This document shows positions 23,901 through 35,800 of a stretch of 64,000 nucleotides of DNA, one piece after another. The notes under the pieces were generated by a model, which was given only the letters and a program-made list of their open reading frames with translations, was not told where the DNA came from and made no database searches. The DNA is taken from assembly GCA_000711775.1 (NCBI GenBank), contig ARYC01001243.1, forward strand, positions 58,293-122,292. Reading direction: 5' to 3'. The position numbers were made by a program, and so were the translations under genes. Origin of the DNA: Oxytricha trifallax. Lineage: Eukaryota > Ciliophora > Spirotrichea > Sporadotrichida > Oxytrichidae. Within the stretch, counting starts at the first letter, position 1, and the number at the start of each line of letters is the position of its first letter.

Positions 23901-26632
23901 GGGACGTTCTGACGAGGCTGGGACGTCCTGAAGTCATCTATGACCTTGGGACGTCCTGACGACGCTGGGACGTCCTGACGACACTGGGACGCCCTGACGA
24001 CGCTGGGACGCCGTGACGACTCTAGGACGCCCTGACTTCAACACCCATTTGTTTATCTAGTTTTTTGTCACTAATTTGAAAATGAATCTGGAATTTCTTA
24101 GGATATTTTTAATATTGAGTGAAAACATATAAATAGGGGAAAAATATTTCTTTTCTTTAGATAAATAAAATTATAATTATCAGAGCATTCAATTAATGAT
24201 ACTACTAATATATTACTTCTTGAAATGAGTTAATAAGATATTGATTTTAAGGCAATTATTTAAAATTATAATATGAATAAATTGTTATGATAAGTAATAA
24301 AAAAAAAATCAAAAATATATGAAGGATTGTGTAACTAAAAGAAATATAAAACTTTTCTCATCTTTTATAAATTTCAAAAATTTTATTTTTCGATTACAAT
24401 TATTATTCTTTTATATGATTAAAAAATATTAATTTTGATATTATGAAGTAAATTAATAACTATAAAGTCGGATTAAAATAGTTAAATTTAATTATTGTAG
24501 GAATACATTAAATAAGATAAAATATAATAATTAAAAATTAAAATCTTTGCAGATACAAAATTCAAATTGATTCATAATATAAATTAAAATTATTCTTAAA
24601 TATAAATTTTTGCTAGCTTTAATTTTTAAATATTTCTGAGTCATCCTTGCGAAAAATATTACTAATTTTTAAAATTAATAATAATACAGTTTCCTGGAGT
24701 TCCTTAAAATATATTAATATATTTAATTATTTTTATACAATATTTCAAATTTATTAGAATGGATTTTATAAAGTTTGATTGATAAAATAAAAAAAATTAG
24801 AATTCATTTAAATAATAAAATTAATTTAGAATTAAAATAATATTTTGTAAAGGTCTAATCCTATCTATTTTAAGTCTTGTGAAAGGTTATTATTTTTTCG
24901 AACTTAAATCTAAAAAATATAATAATCTATAAATCCATCTTGCAGATCATCAATGTACATATTTGGGAATATTTTTGTAAATATGTTGTCTTGAGATAAA
25001 AAATTATACATAATATGAGTACCAAATCTTTCCATATAATTAATTAGAATATATTGAAATTTTTTAAGAGAAAATAATCATTATGATAAAGATAAAAAAT
25101 AATAAATCATCAATTAACATAATTACAAATATAAATGCAGATCCAATAGATCTGAATTAGATTATTTGAAACAAAAAATGGATGAAATAAACTTGGTATC
25201 ATCAAATTAAAAAAATGACTTTAAATTATATAAATTACTTAATTATTTTTGTAATTTAAGTATAAACTAATTTTTTATGACGTAAATATTGATCATATAG
25301 TAGTTCTACAAATTTGTACTTCAAATAAAAAGTTTAAGTATTAATTATTCCCATCTTATAAATATTGCTGGAATGCATAAAAAATTGTTAATAAGAGAAA
25401 TATCTGTGTTTATATTTATCATTCTTTTTATAACATCTTTGAAACAATAAATCTAAACTAATAAGTTGCTATATATTCTATTAATATATTTTCATGCTTA
25501 AAGTTGAACTAATTTTTTCAGTGGTGAAATAAAAAAGTATAGCAAAATTATGAATCCAATCTATTATCTAATTATCATACATGAGTATAAATTATTCATT
25601 TTAAGCCAAATTCTAACTTTGATATGCTTTTTTTATAATGTATAAATTTATTTTACAATTAAAAACTTATTATTCATAATATTTTATTATATTTATTGTA
25701 AAATTATATTATAGCATTATTTTGTTTAATTTTATGTTTAAATGATTAGCAAAAACTCATTTTAATATATAGTTTTGCAAAATTGTAGAAAAATAACAGA
25801 TAAAACTTAATTAGCCCATATTACTATTATATTTCTTATCGAAAAATTTAATTATTAAGATGCTGCACCTATTGAAAAGCTTGCTAAATTTCCTTCAGAC
25901 TAAGTAAATTTGCTTTAAAATTTTCTATTTTATCTGTAATTTGTTTTTACTCTATCATTTTATATATTATTAACGTCAATAATGTTAATAATTTTATTAA
26001 TTGTTTCAAAAATATAATAATTTAAATTAATTAAGCATAACAAATTCAATTAGTTTTGCAAACAATTAATTAATTTGTGAAATCATTATATATTAAAATT
26101 TATTCAAATAAATAATATCATCTAAGTCAATGTCATATAAAAAAGGATCTAGGAGGACCAAACCAAGACACTTTAACATTTCGTCACTTAGTTTTAAATA
26201 ATCCATTTGTTTATTTCACTTTAATCAATTGATCAAATAAGATTATAAATAATATAGCTTTTATTTATAATCCTAATGAAGATTTATTTTTAAAATTACA
26301 TTTTATATTATGTTTATTGAATATCTACTACAAAATTAATATGAATAGTTAGGAAATGAGAATATAGAATTTTTATAATTTTTAAAGAAAGTATTTAATT
26401 TTTGAGATTTAATGGTATATATTTAAAAATAAAGATAAATTTACAAAAAAAACTATAAAAATATCGATTGAAATTTGTTTAGTTATTCAAGATAATTAAA
26501 TAAAATAATTAATTTTTGATAATTAAATTACTATATAAAATGATGGAGAAGATTAGAAAAGGAAATTAATAACATTTGAAAACAATTTTATAATTCAAGA
26601 GATTCTTTTGTGTACCCTGGTTGATTTGTCAT
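14963..26632 (-). CDS. RNA-dependent RNA polymerase (QDE-1/RDR family), copy 1
   Basis: Minus-strand blocks with TAA/TAG as Gln. The catalytic loop AGGDLDGDVFHIIWN is encoded around 17290-17330 and carries the DxDGD signature of eukaryotic RdRPs. Upstream of it, TGDVIITRSPCLHPNDVMK (about 17480-17550) matches the conserved motif before the active site. N-terminal blocks include NSWNFNQIVYVKF (about 21320) and KFMSWRKMNDEF (about 22170). The C-terminal block reads FNQNKIDYSLLDDENY and ends at TGA 14963-14965. Paralogue comparison shows that MSWRK is internal, so the likely start is ATG 26630-26632 (MTNQPGYTK). RdRPs copy single-stranded RNA to feed small-RNA pathways. The gene contains a MITE (19567-20088) and a Merlin-like element (22318-24046), both presumably eliminated. 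Family certain; the blocks upstream of 22170 are less sure and could be a separate gene. Confidence 0.85.
17308..17322 (-). other. RdRP catalytic DLDGD codons, copy 1
   Basis: Complement of these 15 bases encodes Asp-Leu-Asp-Gly-Asp, the metal-binding triad of cellular RNA-dependent RNA polymerases; intact. Confidence 0.9.
19567..20088. mobile_element. MITE, GTTTCCTGCAC family, copy 2
   Basis: Seven Gs at the left end and seven Cs at the right, with GTTTCCTGCAC inside each end and a second copy of that motif further in on both arms. It is flanked by the direct repeat AATAATAG (19559-19566 and 20089-20096), an 8-bp target duplication. Non-coding, 522 bp. It lies in non-coding DNA between RdRP blocks; the matching place in RdRP copy 2 has no such element. 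Confidence 0.88.
22330..22530. repeat. Minisatellite array, left arm
   Basis: About ten imperfect units built on CGTCAGGACGTCCCAG with spacers of a few bases (GATGA, TGT, AGGT). GC content is far above the surroundings. Confidence 0.9.
22933..23310 (+). pseudogene. Transposase fragment, ISXO2/Merlin-like
   Basis: A plus-strand frame with Cys pairs (CISC and later HCYYEYDNNQCRSRQTL, similar to a zinc ribbon). It is followed by a helical region and LLQGNVQINDKK, which lines up with the family's VEIDE/S motif but has Asn at the first catalytic Asp. A TGA interrupts the frame at about 23140. No later catalytic block is recognisable. Most likely a dead transposase; I am not sure of the family. 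Confidence 0.4.
23890..24036. repeat. Minisatellite array, right arm (inverted)
   Basis: Units of CTGGGACGTCCTGACGA, the reverse complement of the left-arm unit, running up to the right terminal repeat. Confidence 0.9.
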
Positions 26633-26804
26633 GATGACTTATTATGAAATGCTTTATTTAATTATATTTATACGTTAAACACGAAGACAAAAGCAATAGT
26701 AATTATAAATCTTATTTTTTTATTCTCTTAATTTACTTATTTATATGAACTATGAATTTACAATAAAAAGTTTAAGCTTTTTTCATTTTTTAACAAAAAT
26801 TTCA

Positions 26805-29800
26805 TCAGTAGTTAGGGGTTTTAAGGATTTAATCTAACTTAGAATTTAATTATCCTATATAAAGAAAAAAGTTTTTTTTTCTAAAAAAATCAAGATACTA
26901 CCAATATTAATTAAGCTCCCATTTTAACTCCTCGAGATATCTATATTTTTATGGAAAAAATATTTTTATCATTCTTTTGTAATTAACTAAATCTTATACT
27001 TCTGAGTAATGATCTTCGTTTTAAAGTTACTAGTGTTCTTTAATTTTAATTGCTCTAAATTTTTTGTAATTTTCATCTGTTAATAGTGAGATATCTTATA
27101 AATTTTGATTGAAATATGTTATGAAGTAGATTTTATTTTTAATTTCAGTTGTATATTAAATTAAGAAAATATCATAAGAGTATTAAATAAAACATATGAT
27201 AAACAATGATTAAAGAGAAACTTCATATAAGTATAAAGCTACACATATAACTTTTTTTTTTAAAAATTGAAGAAATTAATTCAGGAACAGCTATTTTAAT
27301 ATAAATAATAATTATAAGAAAAATATTTTGACTAATAATTATTAGATTGCTTGTGCTATAATTTTACCATCAACTTATTTTTTATCTGCGTAATATTTGA
27401 GTATTTCTTTGTAAACTTAAATTGGTTTTAAATTCTTTTATTAATCTAATAAGTAAATTAATCTATTAATATATATATAAATTTTAATTATTATTTTCTA
27501 TATTTCTATCAAGAATATACATTTAATAAAACATATATTTACTTGTTAATTGTTTCTTACAAGCTATTTTTAATTAAATTTCTATTTCTATGATAATTTT
27601 AAATTTAAGATTCATTCTTGTTATCTTATATCTCCATCGGGCATATTAATTCAGCCTCTGAAGATATATTTAAATAATTATGATTTTTTAAAATATAGTA
27701 AATATCATAGATAAATGGTATTTGATCATTATTTCCTTTATTTATTAAATGAATGGGTTCACAACAGCCTAATTTAATATACACAGATGTTAAGTGAAAT
27801 CACTTATTTTTGTTATTAAATTGTCATTTTAAACCCCAAAAATTGATTGTAATTTATTGCTCTAAATTGATATAATTTATTCAGTTTTATTTAATTAAAG
27901 TTTAATAAGGAACGTTTAATCATGAAAACATACAAATAAAAAATTAGCATTAGTAATTGATTTAATATTATCCTTGTATTGAACTTGAATATTCTTCATC
28001 AGTATATTAAATTGTATCAGAATGAATATGAAAAGTTCTAAATATTACACCCATTATCTTAACTGATTAATATGATTTCCTTGATTTATGCTGCATGAAA
28101 TTAAATTAAATTATAATTCCTAAATTCATTTTTTTAAAGTAGTATTAATAATTCTTTATAATATAATCTGGGTACTTTTTATCAACAAGCCCTTGTTGTC
28201 TGCTTATGAAATATTACACTATATCTGGCTAGCTTCCATGTTTTTAGAAACCTACAGCTTACTAAAAATAAATTATATAATTAATAAATGGTAATTTTTA
28301 TAATTTATAACTCTTAATAAGACATTATTTAGATAATAATTTTTATCTATTGGATAAAGTATTAAATTAATTTATAAATATTAAAACTAATATCTTTTTA
28401 TTTAATAAATATATTTATATACTAATGTTAAAACTCTACATTTAAAGCATTCTTGGAGTGCGGAGTTTTTGTATCGCATATTGCTAAATGTAGGCTATCA
28501 ATTTTTCCCAAATAATTATTTTTAAAGAAATGAAGAATAGTATAAAATTAAAAAAATAAATAATATCTTATTTAATTCTTTAGTATCCGCTATTTGTGAG
28601 GTTTTAAAATTGTATTTTTCTTGTATATACTTATACCCTTTGATATTAAAATATAATAATCAAATTCTAATTAATAAAAAAATATATTATTGTATATAGA
28701 ACTTGATTTTGTATTTGATTAATTAATGATTATTAAATCTTTTTTATATTAATTTGATTAGATTAATTTAATATTTTTTAATGTTGATGTTTTTTAAACT
28801 GAATATTTTTATTTATTATAAATTAATATAAAGATAATTTATATATTTATATATTTTTGTATTATAGAAATATAAAAATTTTGAATTAATAAAATACATT
28901 AATTATTTATTTCAAAATATTAATATTTTAACTCAATATACATTTTTAAGTTTAATATATAAAAAGCCATTACTTCTTCTCAAAAAATATGATTACAATT
29001 AAGTTGATTTGATTTGTTTTTTATTTTTAAATTATTTATTTAAAAAAAGCTTTAATAAATTATTTAAAATAATTTCACCGCAATTCTTTTATAAATTAAT
29101 TCTTTTAATAAATTCTTTATAGTAACTTATTCAATAATAATATCATATAAATCTCTAACCGAGAATTAAGGCATAAATTTCGAAACTAGTGTTTTATTCC
29201 AAATTATATGAAAAACATCACCATCTAGATCACCTCTTGCTAATTAAGACTAAATGGGTTAATATCCATTTGCAGAAAAAACTACTACGTCTTTTAAATG
29301 TTTGTATAAGCTACAATCTACTGCTTTTTTAAAAATTAAATTATAATGATATAAGAAATACAATTTTAATAAATAGGAATATAATGCTTTAACTTTCATG
29401 ACATCATTAGGATGTAGACATGGACTTCTTGTTATAATTACATCCCCAGTTATAACTTTATAAATTTCTTCGCTTTCTTCGTTAAAATCAGAGTCACGAA
29501 CTTGTAAAAATATTTCACCTGGCTAAAGAATTTAAAGGTAATCCGCTACCCCAATCAAAATTGCAGAGTCTTATACATGTATTTTTATATAATTAAAATT
29601 ATTAATGTCTTAAATAAAAATTTATATTTAATTTATTAAAATCTTTCATACTATCACTGGCAAACCAAACAATAAAAATATGTTAAATTTTGAATTTAAC
29701 TAAAAAACGTCTGAAATAAGTAAATAAAGATTCATTTTAATAATAGTTGAAGGCCTCTTAAAATAATTGAAAACTTTGTTTAACAAGTAAAATTTAATTT

Positions 29801-32800
29801 AAAGTATCTATATTTTTGAAGATTGATTCATTTAATTATTAAAAATTGTATGAAATTAAAAGAATATAAGTCTATAAAAAACACCATGATTATTGCTTTT
29901 TTATCTCTATTTAAGCAGTATTAAAATTATTATTCTAATTCTATATACATTATTTGCTTTAAAATAGTTTTGTATCCTTCCTTTAAGCTTGAATGGAGAT
30001 GTAATTTAATGCTAAAGTAATTTTGAAACATCTCTCATAAATGGATCTTCATTGACTTTCATTCTTTTTTCAACAAATGTTTTAAATAACTACTGACCAT
30101 CTTCACTTATATTTTTTAGTAATTCCTTCTAAGTATCTGTAAGTTTTAAATTAGAAAACTTAGACTATTCTATTTATAATATAGGGTACTCGTTATCATA
30201 TACCTTAACTTGATTGTTGTGTATTTAATTCATGAATTACATTTCATCTGAAGATTCTAATATCTGCTATATGTCTTCAAGTGCAATGCCTTAATAAGAA
30301 TATAAAATTAAATCTTATATATTTAATGTTCAAGCAAAGATATTAGTTATCTATTCAGAAACCCCTTACTTGGAGTAGCACATCTAGCAATTATAAAAGT
30401 ATAATTTCTTTACTTTTGTTGAGAATAATATAAAATACCCAATTTGTAAAGACTAAATTGAAATTAAAAATTCTTCATAAAATTTTTTTTAATTAAAAAT
30501 TGAATTTGTTAATAAAATAATTATTGAATGTTCAATGAAGTATCTGAATTTTCAAACTTTTTCATAGTATTCCTAATTTAAATAACTTCCTCTTATAGTT
30601 CTTAATTTACAACCAATGTCCCTTTACAGCCTCCTAGTCTAAACTGATATGCTGAGCAATGTCAAAATATTAAATTTAATAATTTATTATTGAAAAAAAT
30701 AGCAATCTTCTAGTCCATACATTCTATTTATTCTATTAGCAAGCTCTTATGAAATACATCCATTTCCATCTGTAAAATTCCCTTTTCTGTAGTTAACAAT
30801 ATCTCCAATGTATTCTATCTAGGTCTTTTTAAGTTCACATATATATCTTGTCCCTGTGAAGAGCTGGGCTGCTCTTGCGAGTGTATGGAGTGTAATAAAA
30901 TTATATTTAAATGTAGAAGATTTTATAAAAATGCCATTCTTTTGACTGGCATTATATTCTCTTAAGAAGGGAATATTTTAGGTAAATGTCCAAAACTGTC
31001 TTGAATCCTTTTTAGCTCCTCTATTTTTTATAATTCTTAGTTTACTAATATTAAAAAGTAAAAATCTATGCTATAATTTTTTAAGTTCTATTCCATCATA
31101 ATTAATCCAATTTTCATCATATTTTTCTTGAAATTAGCTTGTATTGAACATCCAAATTGATTGTTATTATAAAGAAGAGTTTGAATTTCCTAGAAATTAA
31201 TAATTCATATTTAAAATATTTATTCCCTCGCTGATTGGGTTCCAAACGAAGTTTGATAGGAAGTTCTTTTGTTTTAATAAAATGTTTTCTTAGAAATTAA
31301 ATTTCCTTTGCAAGATTATTATAATTGAATAAATTAAAATTAATTTAAATTATATTTAAGCAAAATCAATCCTATATCTTCTAAGTTGTCATCTTTAAAA
31401 TCTACTTTCAAGAACATTATATTTTAATATAAAAAGATAATTATATAATTTATTCTCAATTACCTATTTCAAAATTTCCCATTTATATATATATATATAA
31501 TAAAATTTGAAATCATTTATTTTATAAATATTTATTTTATAATTGCATAATTTTTAACTTATAAATTATTCTAAGCTGACAGTATTTGACGCAATATAAT
31601 TAATTATTTAAAAAAAACAGAACACAGTTTTTCAAATATCATTTACACATTTTTATAGGAAAGTATATAAAATATATTAAAAATCTAATTAGCTATCAAT
31701 CGTTATGATAGATTAAAAATATATAAATATTTTTAACTTGGAATGTAGTTCTCTATATATTAGAATCACTAATAAATCTTGACAAGTTGAATCAAAATTT
31801 GATAAATATCTAAATGTTTTTTATCCAAAATTCTAACAGTAAATATTATATAAATCAGAGAAGATATATATATAAATATATTTATCAAAAAGAGAAGACA
31901 TAATATTATTTTCATGAGAAATATTAACATATTTTATATTTAAGAACTTATCTTGATGTTATAAATTTTGTCTTATAATAGTATTCGAAAACTATTGAGA
32001 ACATAAAATAAAAAATTAAATTTTATCTTTTATTTATATTTAAAATATAAAAAAACATATCAAAAATAATAGTAGAATATTTATATTAGTTGAAGATAAA
32101 TAATTTATAAAAAAATATTGGTAAAAAAATTATAACTTTTTTTATTTATATCTTTGTGATTTAGTAAAGCTTAAATTAATAAAATTACAATACTAAGTGT
32201 TTATATTATAAATCTTAAATGTTGGAGTGATTGTTACGCTATAAGGTTCTATCATACCATCGTTGTTTTCAGGTAATTTTGTTTTACGTAAATCATTATA
32301 AAATTCATCCCAATATATGGGTATTGATTTATGGTTAGAATTTATGGCTTTAATTTTAATACGAATTATTAATATTTTAAAAATAAAAAAATGATTCTCT
32401 TTATAAATATTAAAAAATAGAAAACTTTTTAACTTGAAAAATAATTCCAAAAGAATAAAATGAACAAGCATTTTTCTTAATCAAATTTAAATTGTATAAG
32501 TTCTTGAGTTTATAGTATTTTTTATATTTCAAAATTTATCATCTATTGTTTTATAAATAAAAATAGATTTGATAGTTTACTACCCAATTTTAAACAATTA
32601 AATGTTAAATTTCATCACCTACTTATAAAAAGTCTTTCATTTAAACTCCTAATTGAACTTATTATATATAATCTTGTATAAAATGCCTGAATTTCATTCC
32701 AAAATCTTAATTATTATCTTAGTTTATTGTTTGAAGAAATTTAATGAATTCTAATTTTATAGTAAAAATGTTTATTAATTTTGCAGAAATTATCTGCATC

Positions 32801-35800
32801 ACACAAAAGTATAAAAAAGCATAACATCTAATTAATTTAAGAATAAATCTATAAATATTGTCAAATTATTTGATTTATATACTAATATAAATTATTATTT
32901 TAAGTTTGTATGGAAATTAGTTTAAGCTTAGATTCTTTTTATTAGATCACATTTTTATTTCAAATTGAGCAAGTTTGCTTCAACTTATTATATAAATAAA
33001 ATTCGAGTAAAATATATTATATAAAGATCTATTCAATAAATATGGGAAACTTATTCATTCATAAGAATTATTTTCAGTAGAATTTGAGAATTATTAATTT
33101 AAAATAAATAAAATAAATATGAAAAAACACAAATATATTAGTATTAGTGAGCAAAGCAAAGCCTAAATAATTTTACTTAGATATGGGACCTAAGATCCTT
33201 AGAAAGAAAAATTAACTTTCCATTCCTACAAATAAATTGGAAGAATATTTGGATACAACTAAAATATAATTCGAAAAATATGCATTGGAAATAATTACCA
33301 GACGAATAAGCATTTTAAAATATAAAAAAAACCCTTAAATTTAACTCTTGAGAACTTAAACTATTTAGTCAATTAAAAAACTTTAATGGAACTAAAATTA
33401 TTTTCTTTAGTTGATAGAGCCAAAATCTTTCATCGTTAATTCCCTGATTAAAAAATATCGACTTCTAGTCTTCGAAAAGTTTACCTATCAAATTGAGTTA
33501 AGTACAAGAGTGTCAAGTCAGCATATAGACTTTCGAATTCTAAAAATTCACAAATTAAAGCTGTTTAACTACAGAATTACCCATTAATAATCTAAGCATA
33601 CCTAAACAAGGAAGTGATAATTTATTTGGATGAAACAATTTTTAAGCCTCATAGTTTAAGAATAAGAGCATGGGCTGCTCTATATTAAAATTAAGTCATT
33701 CATAAAGAAGGCATTAACATTTAGACGTTAGCAGCATTGGTTTTCATTTCGGGGTAACATGGTGTTTTAGGTTTTATCATAAAAGAGAAATCGATTAAAA
33801 TTCTTGATTTAATTTAAGGTCTTGAAATATTTGAAAATCAGTTTAGGGGTAATTAAGTAGTTTTCTTCATGGATAATTTAAGAGCCCACCATAACAAATA
33901 ATTTAAACAATAAATACAGGCTAACGGATGGAGATATACTTTCAATTCACCTTATTTCTCCGAATACAACTGCATTGAAGAAATTTTTTCGAGAGTAAAA
34001 CTTGCGTATAAAAAGGACATAATTGAAAAGAACTTTAATTTTACAAATAAGGCTCATTATTCAATAGTAAGAAACGCAATTTAAAGTATAAAGCAAGAAG
34101 ATTGCTTTAAAACAGAGATAAGGCATATAAATAAAATGTAAAGATAGGTCGCACTTTTAGAAGAAGAATGATTAAGTTAAAATTTTATCTTAAGTAATTA
34201 TGATATAACTTCAAATATTAAAAATCTTTTGCTTTTAAGGTGTCGAATTTATGTTCCTTGTTCCATTCCCTTCTTTGCGTTCTTCTTAACTTTAATTTGC
34301 GTTGTTAACATAATCAGAGTATGAAAATGTCATTTCGTTTAATTTTCTTTTTTGGTAACTCTTCTGATTTAAGATCCCTACTTCAAAAGAGAAAGAGCTA
34401 TGCCTTTTCTCTCTATGTACAAAATAAAGGAAATGTTTGTCTTACTAGAAATGGTTGGATTTTCTTGGAGCATCTTCAAGAAATCATTGCTGATGAGAAT
34501 TGAATTTTGGTCCCCTTATATTTATGTTCCTAAAACTCTTATTTACTATTGATCGCGAACAATCCTTTACAAATATTCATTCCTAAGAGTTCCAAGAATT
34601 CCAAAAAAATGTTTTCGATCAGGCTGCTCATCAACATCTTGGTAAATATTTAAGTACATTATTAGTTCGTCATCGACTTTTACTTCCTCCCATATACGTT
34701 TCAAGCTTAACTCAGGGAAGAAAGGGACGTTAATCCAGATTACCTCATTTGACTTAATTAGTAATTTGGTCCCTTTTAGGACATCTCTTATAAATCTCAT
34801 TGTGCATTGTTTATAGGGAGGCATGAACATATTGCCTATATTCAATTAAAATTATGATACTTACACTGGAATTTGAAATAATTATACCAGTCCGATTTGC
34901 TATTTAACTAGCCTTCTAATTATCTGAATGAGATTTGAGTGTTTATTTGAGTACTGTTTTAATTGGGTTAAGAATTTTCCATTTTGATTTTAATTAATAT
35001 CTAATAGATTTAGGAACTTTAATTTAAGTTTCACATTTCCAATGAAAAATTAGGTCTCTTGTCTAATGGAGTTATCTTATTGGATCCTATCGTCAACCTG
35101 TAGCAATAGCAACTTATATAAAATCTCTTAGGAAGTCAGCATTTGTGCTTTTGGAATATTCCTTCAGATTGAGGTTAATGTTTATAAGTCTGATATTTGG
35201 AACATAAACATACCCTAAAACCCTTTTTTTGAAAATTTATGTGCCAAAAAGGGCCCTTGGGGCGGCACTAGTGCCTAAAACACTAATTGGTATAAACTCA
35301 GCTAGGGGTTTATGGGGTTGTTATATATTAGTTTTAGAGCTCAAATTTGAGTACTTTGCTATTTCTCAAATTGGGTACCTTAAATATTTATCATATTAAA
35401 TAGCGAAATAAAGTTTAAGTAATTAAGGATTATAAGTTTAATAGAAATTGTGACTATTATTAATTTTATAATTTAAGTTATTAAATAGTAAATGGAACAA
35501 AAAGTTAAAGAAATCAGATATAGTTGCTCATCATTGAGTAGCCTTAACTCGAGTGATGAATACGAGTCTTCCGTCATTGAAATATCGAACTGCTCTTTGT
35601 AAAATGGTACACTCTTATTCTTATTATTACGTTTAATAGTTAGTTTTGATTTGTCATAGAAAGATTGAGTTTAGATTAAGAATTTTGAGAAAAACTAATC
35701 CAAGTCTTTATCAAATTCATGCTTTACTTGCACTATTTGCGACAAAATCTTGACTAGAAAATAATATACAAGGCACATAAAAACACATTCAAGAAAATAG

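Larger units (their letters stand above)
22318..24046. mobile_element. DNA transposon with tandem-repeat inverted ends, Merlin/IS1016-like
   Basis: The ends are GGGTGTTGACGTC and its inverse GACTTCAACACCC, flanked by the 8-bp direct repeat ATTTGTTT (22310-22317 and 24047-24054). Inside each end is an array of about 15-25-bp units containing CGTCAGGACGTCCCAG, inverted between the two ends. The interior holds a degenerate transposase-like frame. The 8-bp duplication and a zinc-ribbon transposase both fit the Merlin/IS1016 superfamily, but the assignment is tentative. Confidence 0.75.

Noticed and set aside
35666-35668. TGA read as an amino acid in this organism
   Set aside because: Everywhere else TGA ends good frames or lies in an insert; a single in-frame TGA is better explained by an intron or mutation.
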